Positions 1 to 10,400 of a stretch of 64,000 bases of DNA are shown here, piece by piece. The notes beneath the pieces were generated by a model. The model ran no database searches. It was not told where the DNA came from and saw only the letters and a list, made by a program, of their open reading frames with translations. The translations under genes were made by a program, and so were the position numbers. Origin of the DNA: Deltaproteobacteria bacterium (GTDB lineage Bacteria; Myxococcota; Myxococcia; Myxococcales; SZAS-1); NCBI GenBank assembly GCA_018266075.1, contig JAFEBB010000016.1, positions 58,632-122,631 of the forward strand, in the 5' to 3' direction. How positions within the stretch are numbered: position 1 is the first letter of the stretch; every line of letters begins with the position of its first letter.

Positions 1-1980
1 CGGCGCGTCGTGCTCTACAAGCACGGCGTCGCGTTCTTCGAGCGGCGCGGCAAGGTGCAAGGCTCCGCGGTCGTGCACCTCGACTTCAAGGCGCGCGATA
101 TGAACGACGTGCTCAAGTCGATGACCGTGCTCGATCTCTCGGGCGGCACGATCTCGGCCGTCAGCTACGACTCGACCAAGCCGCTCGAGAAGCTCCTCGA
201 AGAGGCGACCATCCGCATCCCCGAGCAAGGCAGCCTCACCGCGCTGCTCGGCCAGGTGAAGGGCGCTCGCGTGCGTGCGCGCGTGGGCGGCTCGCTCGTC
301 GAGGGCAGCATCGTCGGTCTCGAGAGCGCCGAGGTGATGAGCGGCGAAGCCACGGCGACGCGCACGTTCCTGACGCTGCTCGTGGACGGCGCGCTGCGCA
401 CGTTCGACCTGCTCGAGCTGGGCGAGCTCACCTTCCTCGATGAGCCGGTGCGCAAGGACCTCGAGTTCTACCTGTCGACGGTGCTCAGCTCGTACAAGAA
501 GGACAGCAAGCGCGTGGCCCTCTTCACTGCGGGTGAAGGCGAGCGCGAGCTGTACACGAGCTACACGCTGGAGGCGCCGGTGTGGAAGACGAGCTACCGC
601 GTGCTCCTCGACGCCGACGGCAAGCCCACGATGCAAGGCTGGGCCGTCGTCGACAACACCGGCGACGAGGACTGGGAAGATGTCGCGCTCACGCTCATCG
701 CCGGGCTGCCGATCTCCTTCCGGCACGACCTGTACAGCCCGCGCTACATGACGCGCCCCGAAGTGCGCGTGCAGACCGAGACCAGCGCCGCGCCGGTGAT
801 CACCGAGGAGGGCTTCGCACCGCCTCCGCCTGCGCCGCCGCCGGCGTTCGGAGGTCCCCCGGGGGCCGTAGCGGCCGGGGCGCCGATGCGGTCGCGCGCG
901 ATGGCCAAGGCCGCGCCTGCGCCGATGATGCAGGCCGCGGCGATCGGCGAGGCGATGGAGCGCTCGGCGAACGTGCAGACCGTGGTGAAGGACGTGGGCG
1001 ATCTCTTCGAGTACCGCGTGGAGAAGCCGGTCACGGTGCGCCGCAACCAGAGCGCGCTCGTGCCCATCCTGCACCGCAAGATGGAGGGCGGCCGGGTGCT
1101 GCTCTACAACCGCGAGAACCGTCCGAAGAACCCGCTCGCGGCGATCGAGCTCACCAACGCGAGCGAGCTCACGCTGGAAGGCGGGCCGCTCACCGTGGCC
1201 GAGCAGGAGCTCTACGTCGGCGAGGCCATGCTCGACACCATGAAGCCCAAGGACCGGCGCATCGTGCCGTTCGCGGTGGAGCTCTCGACCGTGGTCGAGG
1301 TGGAAGACAAGAACGAGACCGGAAACGCCTTCAAGGCCGTGCTCGCCAACGGCGTGCTCACCACCACCGCGTGGAGCTACAAGCGCACGCGCTACACCTT
1401 CCACAACAAGAGCCCGCGCAAGCACACGCTCTTCGCCGAGCACGCCAAGATGGGCTCGGGTTGGGACCTGGTGGACACGCCCAAGCCCGACGAGCTCACC
1501 GAGCGCTTCTACCGCTTCAAGCTCACGCTCGAGCCGCGCTCGGATCGCGAGCTGGTGGTGACCGAGCGGAGTACGCGGTACCAGTCGTGGCAGATCGTGG
1601 ACTTCTCGCGCCAGGACGTCCGCTACTACCTCACGAGCAAGCTCATCGATCCCAAGACGGCCGGGGTGCTCGAGGAGATCGTCGCGCTGCGCGAGCAGCT
1701 CGGCGAGCTCGACCAGGAGAAGAATCGCCTCGACGAGGCACGCTCGACCATCTTCGAAGACCAGCAGCGCATCCGCGAGAACATGGGCGCGCTCAAGGCG
1801 GGCGCGGAGCAGCGGCAGCTCCTGGAGCGGCTCACCAAGAAGCTCGACGCGCAGGAGACGGAGCTCGAGAGCGTGGACGCCGAGCTCAAGAAGCTCGAAG
1901 CCCAGCGCAAAAAGCTCGAGGCGCAGATCGCGAACAAGGTGGGCGATCTCAAGTCGACGAAGGAGATCGGCGAAGCGTAG
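1..1980 (+). CDS. DUF4139 domain-containing protein, 5' end outside the window
   Basis: The reading frame is open from base 1 and the first codons (RRVVLYKHGVAFFERRG) look like the start of the conserved N-terminal domain of DUF4139/MuiA-like proteins, so the true start lies upstream. About 660 residues are present. The central part has the family-type stretch with DNTGDEDWEDV followed by a beta-rich region near residues 200-250. A Pro/Ala/Gly-rich linker at about 265-310 interrupts it. The last 110 residues are a charged coiled coil (repeated LE/KK heptads). No catalytic residues are known for this family. The role is unknown; a structural or scaffold role is only an inference from the coiled coil. 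The GTG at base 10 is an internal codon rather than the start. Confidence 0.8.
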   Translation, partial: RRVVLYKHGVAFFERRGKVQGSAVVHLDFKARDMNDVLKSMTVLDLSGGTISAVSYDSTKPLEKLLEEATIRIPEQGSLTALLGQVKGARVRARVGGSLVEGSIVGLESAEVMSGEATATRTFLTLLVDGALRTFDLLELGELTFLDEPVRKDLEFYLSTVLSSYKKDSKRVALFTAGEGERELYTSYTLEAPVWKTSYRVLLDADGKPTMQGWAVVDNTGDEDWEDVALTLIAGLPISFRHDLYSPRYMTRPEVRVQTETSAAPVITEEGFAPPPPAPPPAFGGPPGAVAAGAPMRSRAMAKAAPAPMMQAAAIGEAMERSANVQTVVKDVGDLFEYRVEKPVTVRRNQSALVPILHRKMEGGRVLLYNRENRPKNPLAAIELTNASELTLEGGPLTVAEQELYVGEAMLDTMKPKDRRIVPFAVELSTVVEVEDKNETGNAFKAVLANGVLTTTAWSYKRTRYTFHNKSPRKHTLFAEHAKMGSGWDLVDTPKPDELTERFYRFKLTLEPRSDRELVVTERSTRYQSWQIVDFSRQDVRYYLTSKLIDPKTAGVLEEIVALREQLGELDQEKNRLDEARSTIFEDQQRIRENMGALKAGAEQRQLLERLTKKLDAQETELESVDAELKKLEAQRKKLEAQIANKVGDLKSTKEIGEA

Positions 1981-2127
1981 GCAGTTCCTGGTTCCTGGTT
2001 GGCGATGGGTCCGAGGCGCACGCGTTGCGCCATCGCAGCCCCTCGCGCAAGCCGTGCATAGCGTGTGTCGCGTCCCCGGGCGCGCCGCTGGCCTGCTTCC
2101 TGCTCCCCTGGACGGCTGGACGCCAGG

Positions 2128-4626
2128 ATGCAGACCGAGCCCGCCATCGCCGGAAGCCCCGCCCCTGCGCCGCTCGCGCACGTTGGGCTCTCGAGCGCCG
2201 AGGCCGAGCGCCTGCTGAAGGCCCACGGGCCCAACGTTCTGTCCATCAAGCAGAAGCGCAAGGGGCTGCTGCGCACCATCGCCGCCGCGCTGCTCGACCC
2301 GATGGCGCTCATGCTCCTGATCGCCTCGATCATCTACTTCTTCCTCGGCGACCGATTCGATGCTGCGGTCGCGCTGGGTGCGCTCATTCCGGTGGTCGGC
2401 GTGGAGATCGTGCTCGAGGGCCGGGCTGAACGAGCGCTGGAGAAGCTTGCTGAGCTCGCGGCGCTCCAGGCGCGCGCCTGCCGCGACGGCAGTTGGGTGC
2501 GCCTCGACGCGGCACGGCTCGTTCCCGGCGATCTCATCGAGCTTCGCGAGGGCGATGTCGTGCCGGCGGACAGCGAGATCCTCGAGGGCACCCAGCTCCT
2601 CCTCGACGAGAGCCTGCTCACCGGAGAGGCCCACCCCGTCGACAAGCGCTTCGGCTGTGGCGAGCGCGCGCTGGCGGGCACGGTTGTCCTCGCGGGGCGC
2701 GCCACCGCGCTCGTGGCAACGACCGGCGTTCACACCGAGTACGGCCGGATCGGCGCGCTCGTCGCCGGTGTCGCGCCCTCGCACTCGCCGCTTCAGCGCT
2801 CGATCCAGAAGCTCTTCGCGCGCCTGGCGGTGGTTGCTGGTCTCGCGTGCGTGGCGGTGGTGGCGCTGCTGCTCCTCTCGGGTCAGGGCCTCGGCCAGAG
2901 CCTGGTCGCCGGCGTGAGCCTCGGCGTCGCGGCCATGCCTGAAGAGTTCCCGATGGTGTTCACGCTCTTTCTGACGCTCGGCGCGTGGCGCTTGAGCAAG
3001 CAGAACGCGCTCGCGCGCAAGCTCACCGCGGTGGAGACGCTCGGCGGCACGACGGTCATCTGCACCGACAAGACGGGCACGCTCACCCTGGGCCGCATGG
3101 CCGTCGCCGAGGCGATCCCCGTCGGCGGCTGCGACGCACGACGGCTGCGCGAAGCGGCCGTCCTCGCCAGCGAGCCGACGCCGTTTGATCCCATGGAGCG
3201 CGCGCTGCTCGCCGATGCGGCGTCTCACGGCGTCGACGTCGAGTCGCTGCACGCGGGCGCGCTCGTTGGCGACTACCCCTTCGATCCCAAGCGAAAGCTC
3301 GTCACGCACGTGTGGCGTCATGAGCGTGCGCACCGCGTGTTCGTGAAAGGCGCGGTCGAGGGCGTCCTCGCCGCTGCGCAGATCGACGCCACCGAGCGCG
3401 CGCGGCTCCTCTCCGAGAACGCGAGGCTGGCCGAGTCGGGGATGCGGGTGATCGCGGTGGCTGAAGGCGCGCTCGCAGGTCCGCCGTCGGGCGAGCGCCT
3501 GCGCGACGAGTCCGCGCTTCGCGTGCTGGGCCTGGTGGCGCTCGAAGATCCCGTGCGACCTGGCGTGATGGAGGCGCTGGCCGCGTGTCGGAGCGCGGGC
3601 GTGCGCGTGGTGATGATCACCGGCGACCACCCGCTCACCGCACACGCGGTCGCGAACGGATTGCAGCTGCCGCACGACGACGCGGATCCAGTCATCACCG
3701 GCGACGCGGTCGACGCACTTGACGACACCTCGCTCGCTGCGCGGGCGAAGCAGGTGAGCATCTTCAGCCGCATGCGGCCTGAGCAGAAGTTCCGACTGGT
3801 GAAGGCGTTTCAACGCGATGGCGAGATCGTGGCCATGACCGGCGACGGCGTGAACGACGCGCCAGCGCTGCGACAGGCCGACATCGGCGTGGCCATGGGC
3901 GAGCGCGGCACGGAGGTCGCGCGCGAGGCCGCGAGCCTGGTGCTCCTCGACGACAACTTCGCCACCATCGTCCAAGCCGTTCGTGGCGGCCGCCGCATCG
4001 CCGACAACCTGCGCAAGAGCTTCGCGTACCTCATCGCCTACCACGTGCCGATCATCTTGCTCGCGCTGCTCGCGCCGCTCCTGGGAATGCCGCTCCTGCT
4101 CCTGCCGGTGGAGCTGGTGTTCCTGGAGCTGGTGCTGCACCCGACGGTGGCGCTGGTCTTCGAAGGCGAGCCCGCCGAGCGGGATCTGATGACCCGTCCG
4201 CCGCGGCGACCGACGGCCGCGCTGATCGATGCGCGCAGCACGCTGCGTCCGGTGCTGCTCGGGCTCACACTGACGGTGGTCAGCCTCGCCATCTATGCGC
4301 GCGAGCTCGCGATGAGCGGCGAGCTGATCGCGCGGGCCATGGCCTTCGTCGCACTGGTCGTGGGCGAGGCGCTGCTGGTGCTGACGGAGCGCTCACCGGG
4401 GTTGCCGTTCTGGCGCGCCAGCTACCGAGGCCAGCGCACGCTCGCGCCGGTGCTCGCCGCCAACGCACTGGCGCTGGCGCTGGTGCTCTACGTTCCACCG
4501 GTCGCCGAGGCGTTCCACCTCGAGTCGCTCTCCCGGATGCAGCTCGGCGCAGCGGTGCTCGCGGGCGCGGCCGCGACGCTGTGGGGCGAGCCGTGGAAGG
4601 TGATCCGCGCTCGGAGGACGACATGA
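2128..4626 (+). CDS. cation-translocating P-type ATPase
   Basis: An 832-residue membrane pump that couples ATP hydrolysis to cation transport. The start is placed at ATG 2128; in-frame codons further upstream would add a tail with no family likeness. Visible hallmarks in order are the cation ATPase N-terminal region ([16 protein letters not shown]), the actuator loop LLTGEAHP, the M4 motif MPEEFP in place of PEGLP of calcium pumps, the phosphorylation site [10 protein letters not shown], the hinge [10 protein letters not shown], and a C-terminal set of hydrophobic helices from about residue 630. There is no N-terminal heavy-metal domain and no CPC motif, so it belongs to the P2-like rather than the heavy-metal class. 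The substrate cannot be read from the sequence. Its stop codon overlaps the start of the next gene (ATGA), implying translational coupling. Confidence 0.93.
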   Translation: MQTEPAIAGSPAPAPLAHVGLSSAEAERLLKAHGPNVLSIKQKRKGLLRTIAAALLDPMALMLLIASIIYFFLGDRFDAAVALGALIPVVGVEIVLEGRAERALEKLAELAALQARACRDGSWVRLDAARLVPGDLIELREGDVVPADSEILEGTQLLLDESLLTGEAHPVDKRFGCGERALAGTVVLAGRATALVATTGVHTEYGRIGALVAGVAPSHSPLQRSIQKLFARLAVVAGLACVAVVALLLLSGQGLGQSLVAGVSLGVAAMPEEFPMVFTLFLTLGAWRLSKQNALARKLTAVETLGGTTVICTDKTGTLTLGRMAVAEAIPVGGCDARRLREAAVLASEPTPFDPMERALLADAASHGVDVESLHAGALVGDYPFDPKRKLVTHVWRHERAHRVFVKGAVEGVLAAAQIDATERARLLSENARLAESGMRVIAVAEGALAGPPSGERLRDESALRVLGLVALEDPVRPGVMEALAACRSAGVRVVMITGDHPLTAHAVANGLQLPHDDADPVITGDAVDALDDTSLAARAKQVSIFSRMRPEQKFRLVKAFQRDGEIVAMTGDGVNDAPALRQADIGVAMGERGTEVAREAASLVLLDDNFATIVQAVRGGRRIADNLRKSFAYLIAYHVPIILLALLAPLLGMPLLLLPVELVFLELVLHPTVALVFEGEPAERDLMTRPPRRPTAALIDARSTLRPVLLGLTLTVVSLAIYARELAMSGELIARAMAFVALVVGEALLVLTERSPGLPFWRASYRGQRTLAPVLAANALALALVLYVPPVAEAFHLESLSRMQLGAAVLAGAAATLWGEPWKVIRARRTT

Positions 4627-5078
4627 GCTTTCAACCGCGCCGCATCCTGGTTGCCACCGACTTCAGCGACTTCTCGCGAAAGGCCGCGGACCTCGCCGTC
4701 GACCTGGCGCGGACGTACCACGCGACGATCGAGCTCACGCACGTGATTCCCTTCGCGCGCGGCGTGGCGGCGGCGCTCTCGCTTCACGACACGCGGCCCG
4801 AGGTCTTCGCGTTCGAGCGCTCGATGCGACGCCACGCGCTCACCGCGCTGGCCACCGAGGAGACGCGGCTGCGCGAGCTGGGCGTCGAGGTGAAACCGCA
4901 TCTCCTCGAAGGCCCGACGCACGCTGCGCTCATCGCCGCCTCACGCGAGGCCGATCTGGTGGTCATCGCCACGCATGGACGCGGGGGCATCTCCAGGCTC
5001 GCGCTGGGTTCGGTGGCGGAGTCGGTGGTGCGCGGCAGTTACGCTCCGGTGCTCACCGTCCGCGCCGACGCCCGCTGA
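4623..5078 (+). CDS. universal stress protein (UspA family)
   Basis: A 151-residue cytoplasmic protein with the single alpha/beta Usp fold. The N-terminus (RRILVATDFSDFS) is the typical first strand and loop. The C-terminal ATP-binding signature G-2x-G-9x-G-S is seen in THGRGGISRLALGSVAE. The ATG overlaps the TGA of the P-type ATPase gene, so both are probably made from one message and the stress protein may bind or modulate the pump; that partnership is an inference from the overlap. Longer upstream extensions run inside the ATPase gene and were not chosen. The 3' end overlaps the end of the convergent downstream gene by 26 bases. Confidence 0.9.
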   Translation: MSFQPRRILVATDFSDFSRKAADLAVDLARTYHATIELTHVIPFARGVAAALSLHDTRPEVFAFERSMRRHALTALATEETRLRELGVEVKPHLLEGPTHAALIAASREADLVVIATHGRGGISRLALGSVAESVVRGSYAPVLTVRADAR

Positions 5079-7350
5079 CAGCCAAGGCGATCGCGGCGAG
5101 CGCGAGGACATCGAGGCCGCCGCCCGCCGAGCCGCAGCCGCCCTTCGTCGCGCCGCTGCCCGTGCTGCCGCTGCTTGCGCCGGCGGTCCCCGACCCGGTC
5201 GTGCCGGTCGCCGCCCCAGTCGTCGTCGCGCCGGCGCTCGTCCCCGTGGTGCTCGCCGTGGTGGTGCCGGTGGTCCCCGTGGTGGTCGAGGTCGTCGAAT
5301 CGGTGCTCGACGAGCTGCTCGACGAACTCCCGGTCGTGCTCGAGCCGGTGCCAGTGCTCGTCGTGGTGGTGGTTGTCGATGCTGGCAAGCCGCCGACGAG
5401 CGTCACGGTGGCGAAGTACGCGGGCGCGTTCCAGCCGCTCGCGTCGGAGTAGTCGCCGGCCATGTACGAGGTCGCGAACGACGTCCCGAGCGAGGGATAG
5501 CAGCGATAGCCCGACGCGCCGCGCGCGCAGAGATCGGCCCTTCCGTCGCCGGTGACGTCCGCGAGCTCGATGGTCCAGAAGTACGGCAGGCCGTTCCAGC
5601 CGGTCGCGTCGGTGAGCGCGGGGCCGGTGACCATCGTCGGGAACGATGTGCCGTTCGAGAGGTAGCAGGTGACGCCCGTCGCCGAGCGGCCGCACACGTC
5701 GGCCTTGCCGTCGCCGTCGATGTCCGCGAACTGCACCGTCGAGCCGTACGCGAGTTGGTCCCAGCCGCTGGCGTCGCTCCACGTGGGGCCCACGACCTGC
5801 GTCGGGAAGCCGGTGCCATTCGAGAGCCAGCACTCCACGCCGTTCGGGCCGCGGCCGCAGACGTCCATTTTTCCGTCGCCGTTGATGTCCGCGTACTGGA
5901 TCGTTTCGTAATACGTGGGCGCGTCCCAGCCGTTCGCGTCGCTCCACGCGGGGCCGCTGAGGATGTTGGTGTCGAACGACGTCCCCAGCGAGCGCCAGCA
6001 CACGATGCCCGCCTTCGCGCGACCGCAGACGTCGGCCTTGCCGTCGCCGTCGACGTCGACCATGCGAATCGTCGAGTAGTACTGCGGCGAGTTCCAATCC
6101 GCGCTGTCCGAGATGCTCGGGCCGGTGACCTGCGTGGGGAATCCAGAGCCACTCGAGAGGTAGCAGACGAGGCCCGTCGGCGCGCGGCCGCACAGATCCG
6201 CTTTCCCGTCGCCGTCGACGTCCGCGAGCTGGATGGTCGAGTCGTAGCCGGCCTGATTCCAGTTTGCGCTGTCGCTCCACGCGGGACCGGTGACGGGCGA
6301 GCCGAAGCCGTTGCCCGTCGAGAGCCAGCACTGCATGCCGCTGGCGCTGCGCGCGCAGAGATCCGAGCGGTGGTCGCCGTCGATGTCGCCGAACTGGATC
6401 GTCGACGCGTACTGCGGCCCGCTCCAGCCTGCGTCGTCCGAGAGCGCGGGGCCGCTCCAGTGCGCGCTCGGGCCGCCGTCGCCGGCGAGATCGCACTCGA
6501 TGCCATTCGGTCCGCGACCGCAGACGTCGGCGCGTCCGTCGCCGTTCAAGTCCGCGACGAGGCCGCGGTGCAAGCGGAAGGGCTCGCCCGCGGCGAACGC
6601 CTGGAGCTCGGCGACCGTGCCCTGGAACTGGTCTTCGTCAACCTGGCCCGGGAAGCCGGCCACTGTGGCGTTCCAAGAGAACTGATTGAACTCTGCGCTC
6701 GACCACGATGCGGGCACGTTGAAGCAGGCGGGGCTTGGGGTGAGCGTGGCGATCCAGAGCGGGTAGCCCGCGAGGTCGGTGTCGGTGATGCCGTTGCTCG
6801 AGAAGTAACTATTAAATGTATAGATACCCGGCTTGCGACCCGTCGCGGCCTCGACGGTGGTGAGGAAGTCGAGGATGCGCTGGTGAATGGTCGCCGCCGA
6901 CGGCCAGGTGCTGTTGGCAAAGCCGAGGCAGTTGGTGTCGCCGTCGGGGCACTCCACATCGAGCATGGGCGGCAGATCGCCGGGCTGCAGCGTGCCCACC
7001 ACGCTGAGGAAGTAGTTCGCCTGCGCCACGCCATCCACCGTGGGATCGAAGAAGTGGTACGGACCGCGAATCACGCCGTTCGCGCGGGTGTCGGACCAGT
7101 TCGTCGCGAACTTGCTGTCGGTGGTGTAGTCGCCCTGCGTGGCCTTGATGAACGCGAAGTCGATGCCCGCGCCGTGCGCAGTGGCCCAGTCGATCGTTCC
7201 ATCGCCCGTGTAGACGTCGACGCCGTTCACCGTCGTGGCCGGCGGGCACTGCTGAAGCGCCTGCTCTGCGCTCGAGGGATTCGAATCGGATGGGGGCGCG
7301 CCGCACGCGGTGAGCGCAGCGAGCGCGACGAAACGGAGGGAGCGCGACAT
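5053..7350 (-). CDS. secreted GH25-like lysozyme with seven FG-GAP/VCBS repeats
   Basis: A 765-residue lipoprotein: signal peptide with lipobox LTAC at residues 13-16. Residues about 40-245 are a glycoside hydrolase family 25 domain (muramidase type) with GVDVYTGDGTIDW, FIKATQG (family usually KATEG) and the acidic DVE pair in PPMLDVECPD. Residues about 260-640 are seven repeats of roughly 55 residues, each with a calcium-loop motif of the type DxDGDGxxDxCGR and a second Cys some ten residues later. A long Ser/Thr/Gly simple-sequence stalk follows, then GGCGSAGGG, a hydrophobic segment and the basic end RRRGR, resembling a myxobacterial C-terminal sorting tail. It probably acts on peptidoglycan at the cell surface. 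Carrying both a lipobox and a sorting-type tail is unusual. Confidence 0.85.
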   Translation of the reverse strand: MSRSLRFVALAALTACGAPPSDSNPSSAEQALQQCPPATTVNGVDVYTGDGTIDWATAHGAGIDFAFIKATQGDYTTDSKFATNWSDTRANGVIRGPYHFFDPTVDGVAQANYFLSVVGTLQPGDLPPMLDVECPDGDTNCLGFANSTWPSAATIHQRILDFLTTVEAATGRKPGIYTFNSYFSSNGITDTDLAGYPLWIATLTPSPACFNVPASWSSAEFNQFSWNATVAGFPGQVDEDQFQGTVAELQAFAAGEPFRLHRGLVADLNGDGRADVCGRGPNGIECDLAGDGGPSAHWSGPALSDDAGWSGPQYASTIQFGDIDGDHRSDLCARSASGMQCWLSTGNGFGSPVTGPAWSDSANWNQAGYDSTIQLADVDGDGKADLCGRAPTGLVCYLSSGSGFPTQVTGPSISDSADWNSPQYYSTIRMVDVDGDGKADVCGRAKAGIVCWRSLGTSFDTNILSGPAWSDANGWDAPTYYETIQYADINGDGKMDVCGRGPNGVECWLSNGTGFPTQVVGPTWSDASGWDQLAYGSTVQFADIDGDGKADVCGRSATGVTCYLSNGTSFPTMVTGPALTDATGWNGLPYFWTIELADVTGDGRADLCARGASGYRCYPSLGTSFATSYMAGDYSDASGWNAPAYFATVTLVGGLPASTTTTTTSTGTGSSTTGSSSSSSSSTDSTTSTTTGTTGTTTASTTGTSAGATTTGAATGTTGSGTAGASSGSTGSGATKGGCGSAGGGLDVLALAAIALAVSGRRRGR

Positions 7351-7430
7351 GGGCCTTCCAGCGAAGGGGCGCCATGCTGCTTGGACGAGTGACGGATCGT
7401 CAATCCCAGCGCTGATTTCTGAAGGAACTT

Positions 7431-10400
7431 TCAGCTTCCGGGATCGGTGACGCGCTCGCCGTCGATGAGCACCGCGGCCACTTTCAGCGTGCGCGCGTTC
7501 TCGCTCACGTTCTCGAGGAAGCTCGCGCGGATCTTCGGATCCTCGATCGTCTGCGCGCGGCGCTGCACGGACGCGCGCGCGGCACCAATCACCTCGCGCG
7601 CGGTCGCCTCCTGGCCGCTCGCGTGCAGCGCCTCGGCGTGGCTCACGCGCAAGAGCGCCTCGCCATCCTCGACGCTGCCCCGCTCGGCGAGCACCGCCAG
7701 CGCCTTGCCCGCTTGATCGAGCGCCTCCGAAGCGCGCCCACGTCGAATGGCGATGTGCGCCGCGGTTCCCCGACAGAGCGCGTTCACCACCGGCAGATCC
7801 TTCGAGACCTCCAGCGCGACGTCGATCTCCTTCACGGCGTCATCGAGCGCGCCCGAATCGGCGAGGCCACGCGCGAGGTAGTTGTGCGCGCGCGTGAGGA
7901 TGCGGCGCTCGCCGGGAAGCTGGAGCGCCTCGATGGCACTCCGCAGCATCGCCGCGCCTTCCTTCACGCGACCAAGCTGCATGAGCGCGTAGCCCTGGTA
8001 GCTGCGCGCGAGCGGCGGGAGATGCACGAGGCCCAGGCGGCGTGCGTTCGCTTCCACGGTGCTCAGCACGCGGCACGCCTCGTCCCACTGCCCCACGACG
8101 GTCATCGCGTAGCCGAGGTTCACGCGCTGGTGCGAGGCCATCCGCAGATCGCCGGCGTCCGAGAAGCCGTCGGCGCTCGCGAGGCACGCGGTGAGCAGCG
8201 CTCCCGGGTTCGCGTCGGACGCGGCGCGCATGAACGCGGCGCGCCCGAGCCACGCAGCAACCATGGGATCGACCGAGCTCCCGGCGCGACTCTTCCGAAC
8301 CGCGTCGAGCAGCGCCTGCGCCTGCGCGTAGCGACCGTGGTGGTTGAGCTGCACCACCGCGTGCGCCGCGGCGATGACGCGCATGCTCGAGTCGACCGGC
8401 CAGTCTTCCTGCCGAAGCGCCTCGGCATCCGCGAGCAGCGGCTCGAGGCGAGCGAGCGCGCCAACGGCCTCGATGTGCTCGGCCACAACCTTGTACCAGA
8501 CGGGATCGGGCCGCTTGAGGAGCGGCATGGCCGCCGCGGACGCGCGCTCTGCCAGCTCATGCTCGCGGCGCCACCGATGCGCCTCGGCCTGCACGCCGCG
8601 CAGCGCGCCCAGTCGCTCGCCCGCGGCACCGCAGTCGACGCCACGCTGGGCACGCGCGAGCGCCGAGGCGAAGTCGTTGCCCTCGAGGGCCTGCGTCGCG
8701 GCCTCGAGGTAGTGCTCGACGGCCGCGGCCGGCTCGCCGCCCTTGTCGAAGTGGCCCGCGAGCACCAGCGCGTCGACCTCGCCGCGCGCGAGCAGCCACG
8801 CGCCCGCGAGCCGGTGTCCGAGCGCGCGATCCTGCTCGGTGAGCATGGCGTACGCGGCGTCGCGCACGAGCGCGTGGCGGAAGATGTACTCCTCCGTGTC
8901 CGGGAAGCGGCTCGGCCGCCGGACCGACACCACCTCGCGAGAGACGAGCTCGCTCAAGAAGATGTCCGCGGCGCCCTGCTCTTCCGGTCCGAGCAGCGCG
9001 GCCACGCCATCGCGCCAGAAGATCTGCCCGAACACAGAAGCCGCACGCAGCGCGCGCCGCGTGCTTTGCGGCAAGCGCTCGAGTCGCGCTTCGACCAGCG
9101 CGAGCACGGTCTCCGGAGGCGCGTCGCCCTTGCCTTCGCGCTCGGCGCGCAAGAGCTCTTCGAGAAAGAGCGCATTTCCGCCCGACTGCTCCACCACGCG
9201 CGCGATCCGCTCCGGCGCCGCGTCCGGCCCGAGCACCTCGCGCGCGAGCTGCTCGCTGGCGCGCTTGGGCAACGGCCGCAGGCGAATCATGGTGAGGTCG
9301 CGCTCGGCCCAGAGCTTGGGGAAGAGCTCGTCGACCTCGGGCCGCGCGAGCGCGAGCACGTAGAGCGGCCGCTCGGCGAGCATGCCCAGCGCGTTGTCCA
9401 CGAGGCGGACCGTGGGCAGGTCGCCCCAGTGCAGATCCTCGAGCACGAGAACGACGGGATGCGCGCTGCACTCCGCGGCGAGGAAGTCTTCCCACGCGCG
9501 GTGCATCTGGTCGCCCATCACCATGGGGTCGCGGCGCGCGGCGCGGAGCTGCACACTTTCTGCGTCCTCGAAGTGCACGCCCGCGAGCTCGCCGAGGAAC
9601 TCCGAGACGCGATCGACATCTGCCGCGGGCACGTGCCGGCCCACGCGCGCGCGCCACTTCTGTCGGCGCGCTTCGATGGACTCGTTTTCGATGATCCCCG
9701 CCTCGCGACGCAGCGTCGGCCCGAGGAGACCGAAGGGCGAGCCCGCACTCGTAGAGTCCGCGCGGAAGAGCAGCACGAGCGGCGCGGCAGCACGCTCGGC
9801 CAGCTCGTGCAGCAACTCGAAGCGCACGCGCGACTTGCCGGTCCCAGCGGGCGCTGTCACGAGCACGGCGCGCGCACGTCGATCGGCCACGCAGTCGTCG
9901 AAGAGCGAACCGAGGGTGCGCAGATCCTGCTCGCGTCCCACGCACGAGGTCACCTTGCCCAAGAGCGTGCGCCGCGGCTCGACGCGAGCCTGCTCTCCCC
10001 GCAACGCCAGGCCGGCAGGTCCGCCCAAGACTTCGAAGCGCGCGTCGAGCAAGCCGGCGGTCGCGTCGTCGATGGCGATGGCGTCGCTCGATTCACGCGA
10101 ACGCGCGAGCAATGCCACGGCGCGATCGATCACCTCGCCCACGGGATAGCGCGCGCTCGTCTCACCGTGTCCCGTCGCCACGACCACAGCCGCCTCGGGG
10201 CGCGCGCGTCGGAGCTCGAGGGCGCAGCGCGCTGCACGCGCGGCCTGATCCGTCGCTTCGCCCTGGCCGTCCACGACCACGAGCAGCGAGCCATCCACGA
10301 GGCGCTCCAGCGTTCCGCCCAGCGCCTTCATGGCCTGCGCGAGCAACTGCGGCGCGCCCGTCGCACGCGCAGTGGGCGCTTCGTCCGAGCTGGTGTCGTC

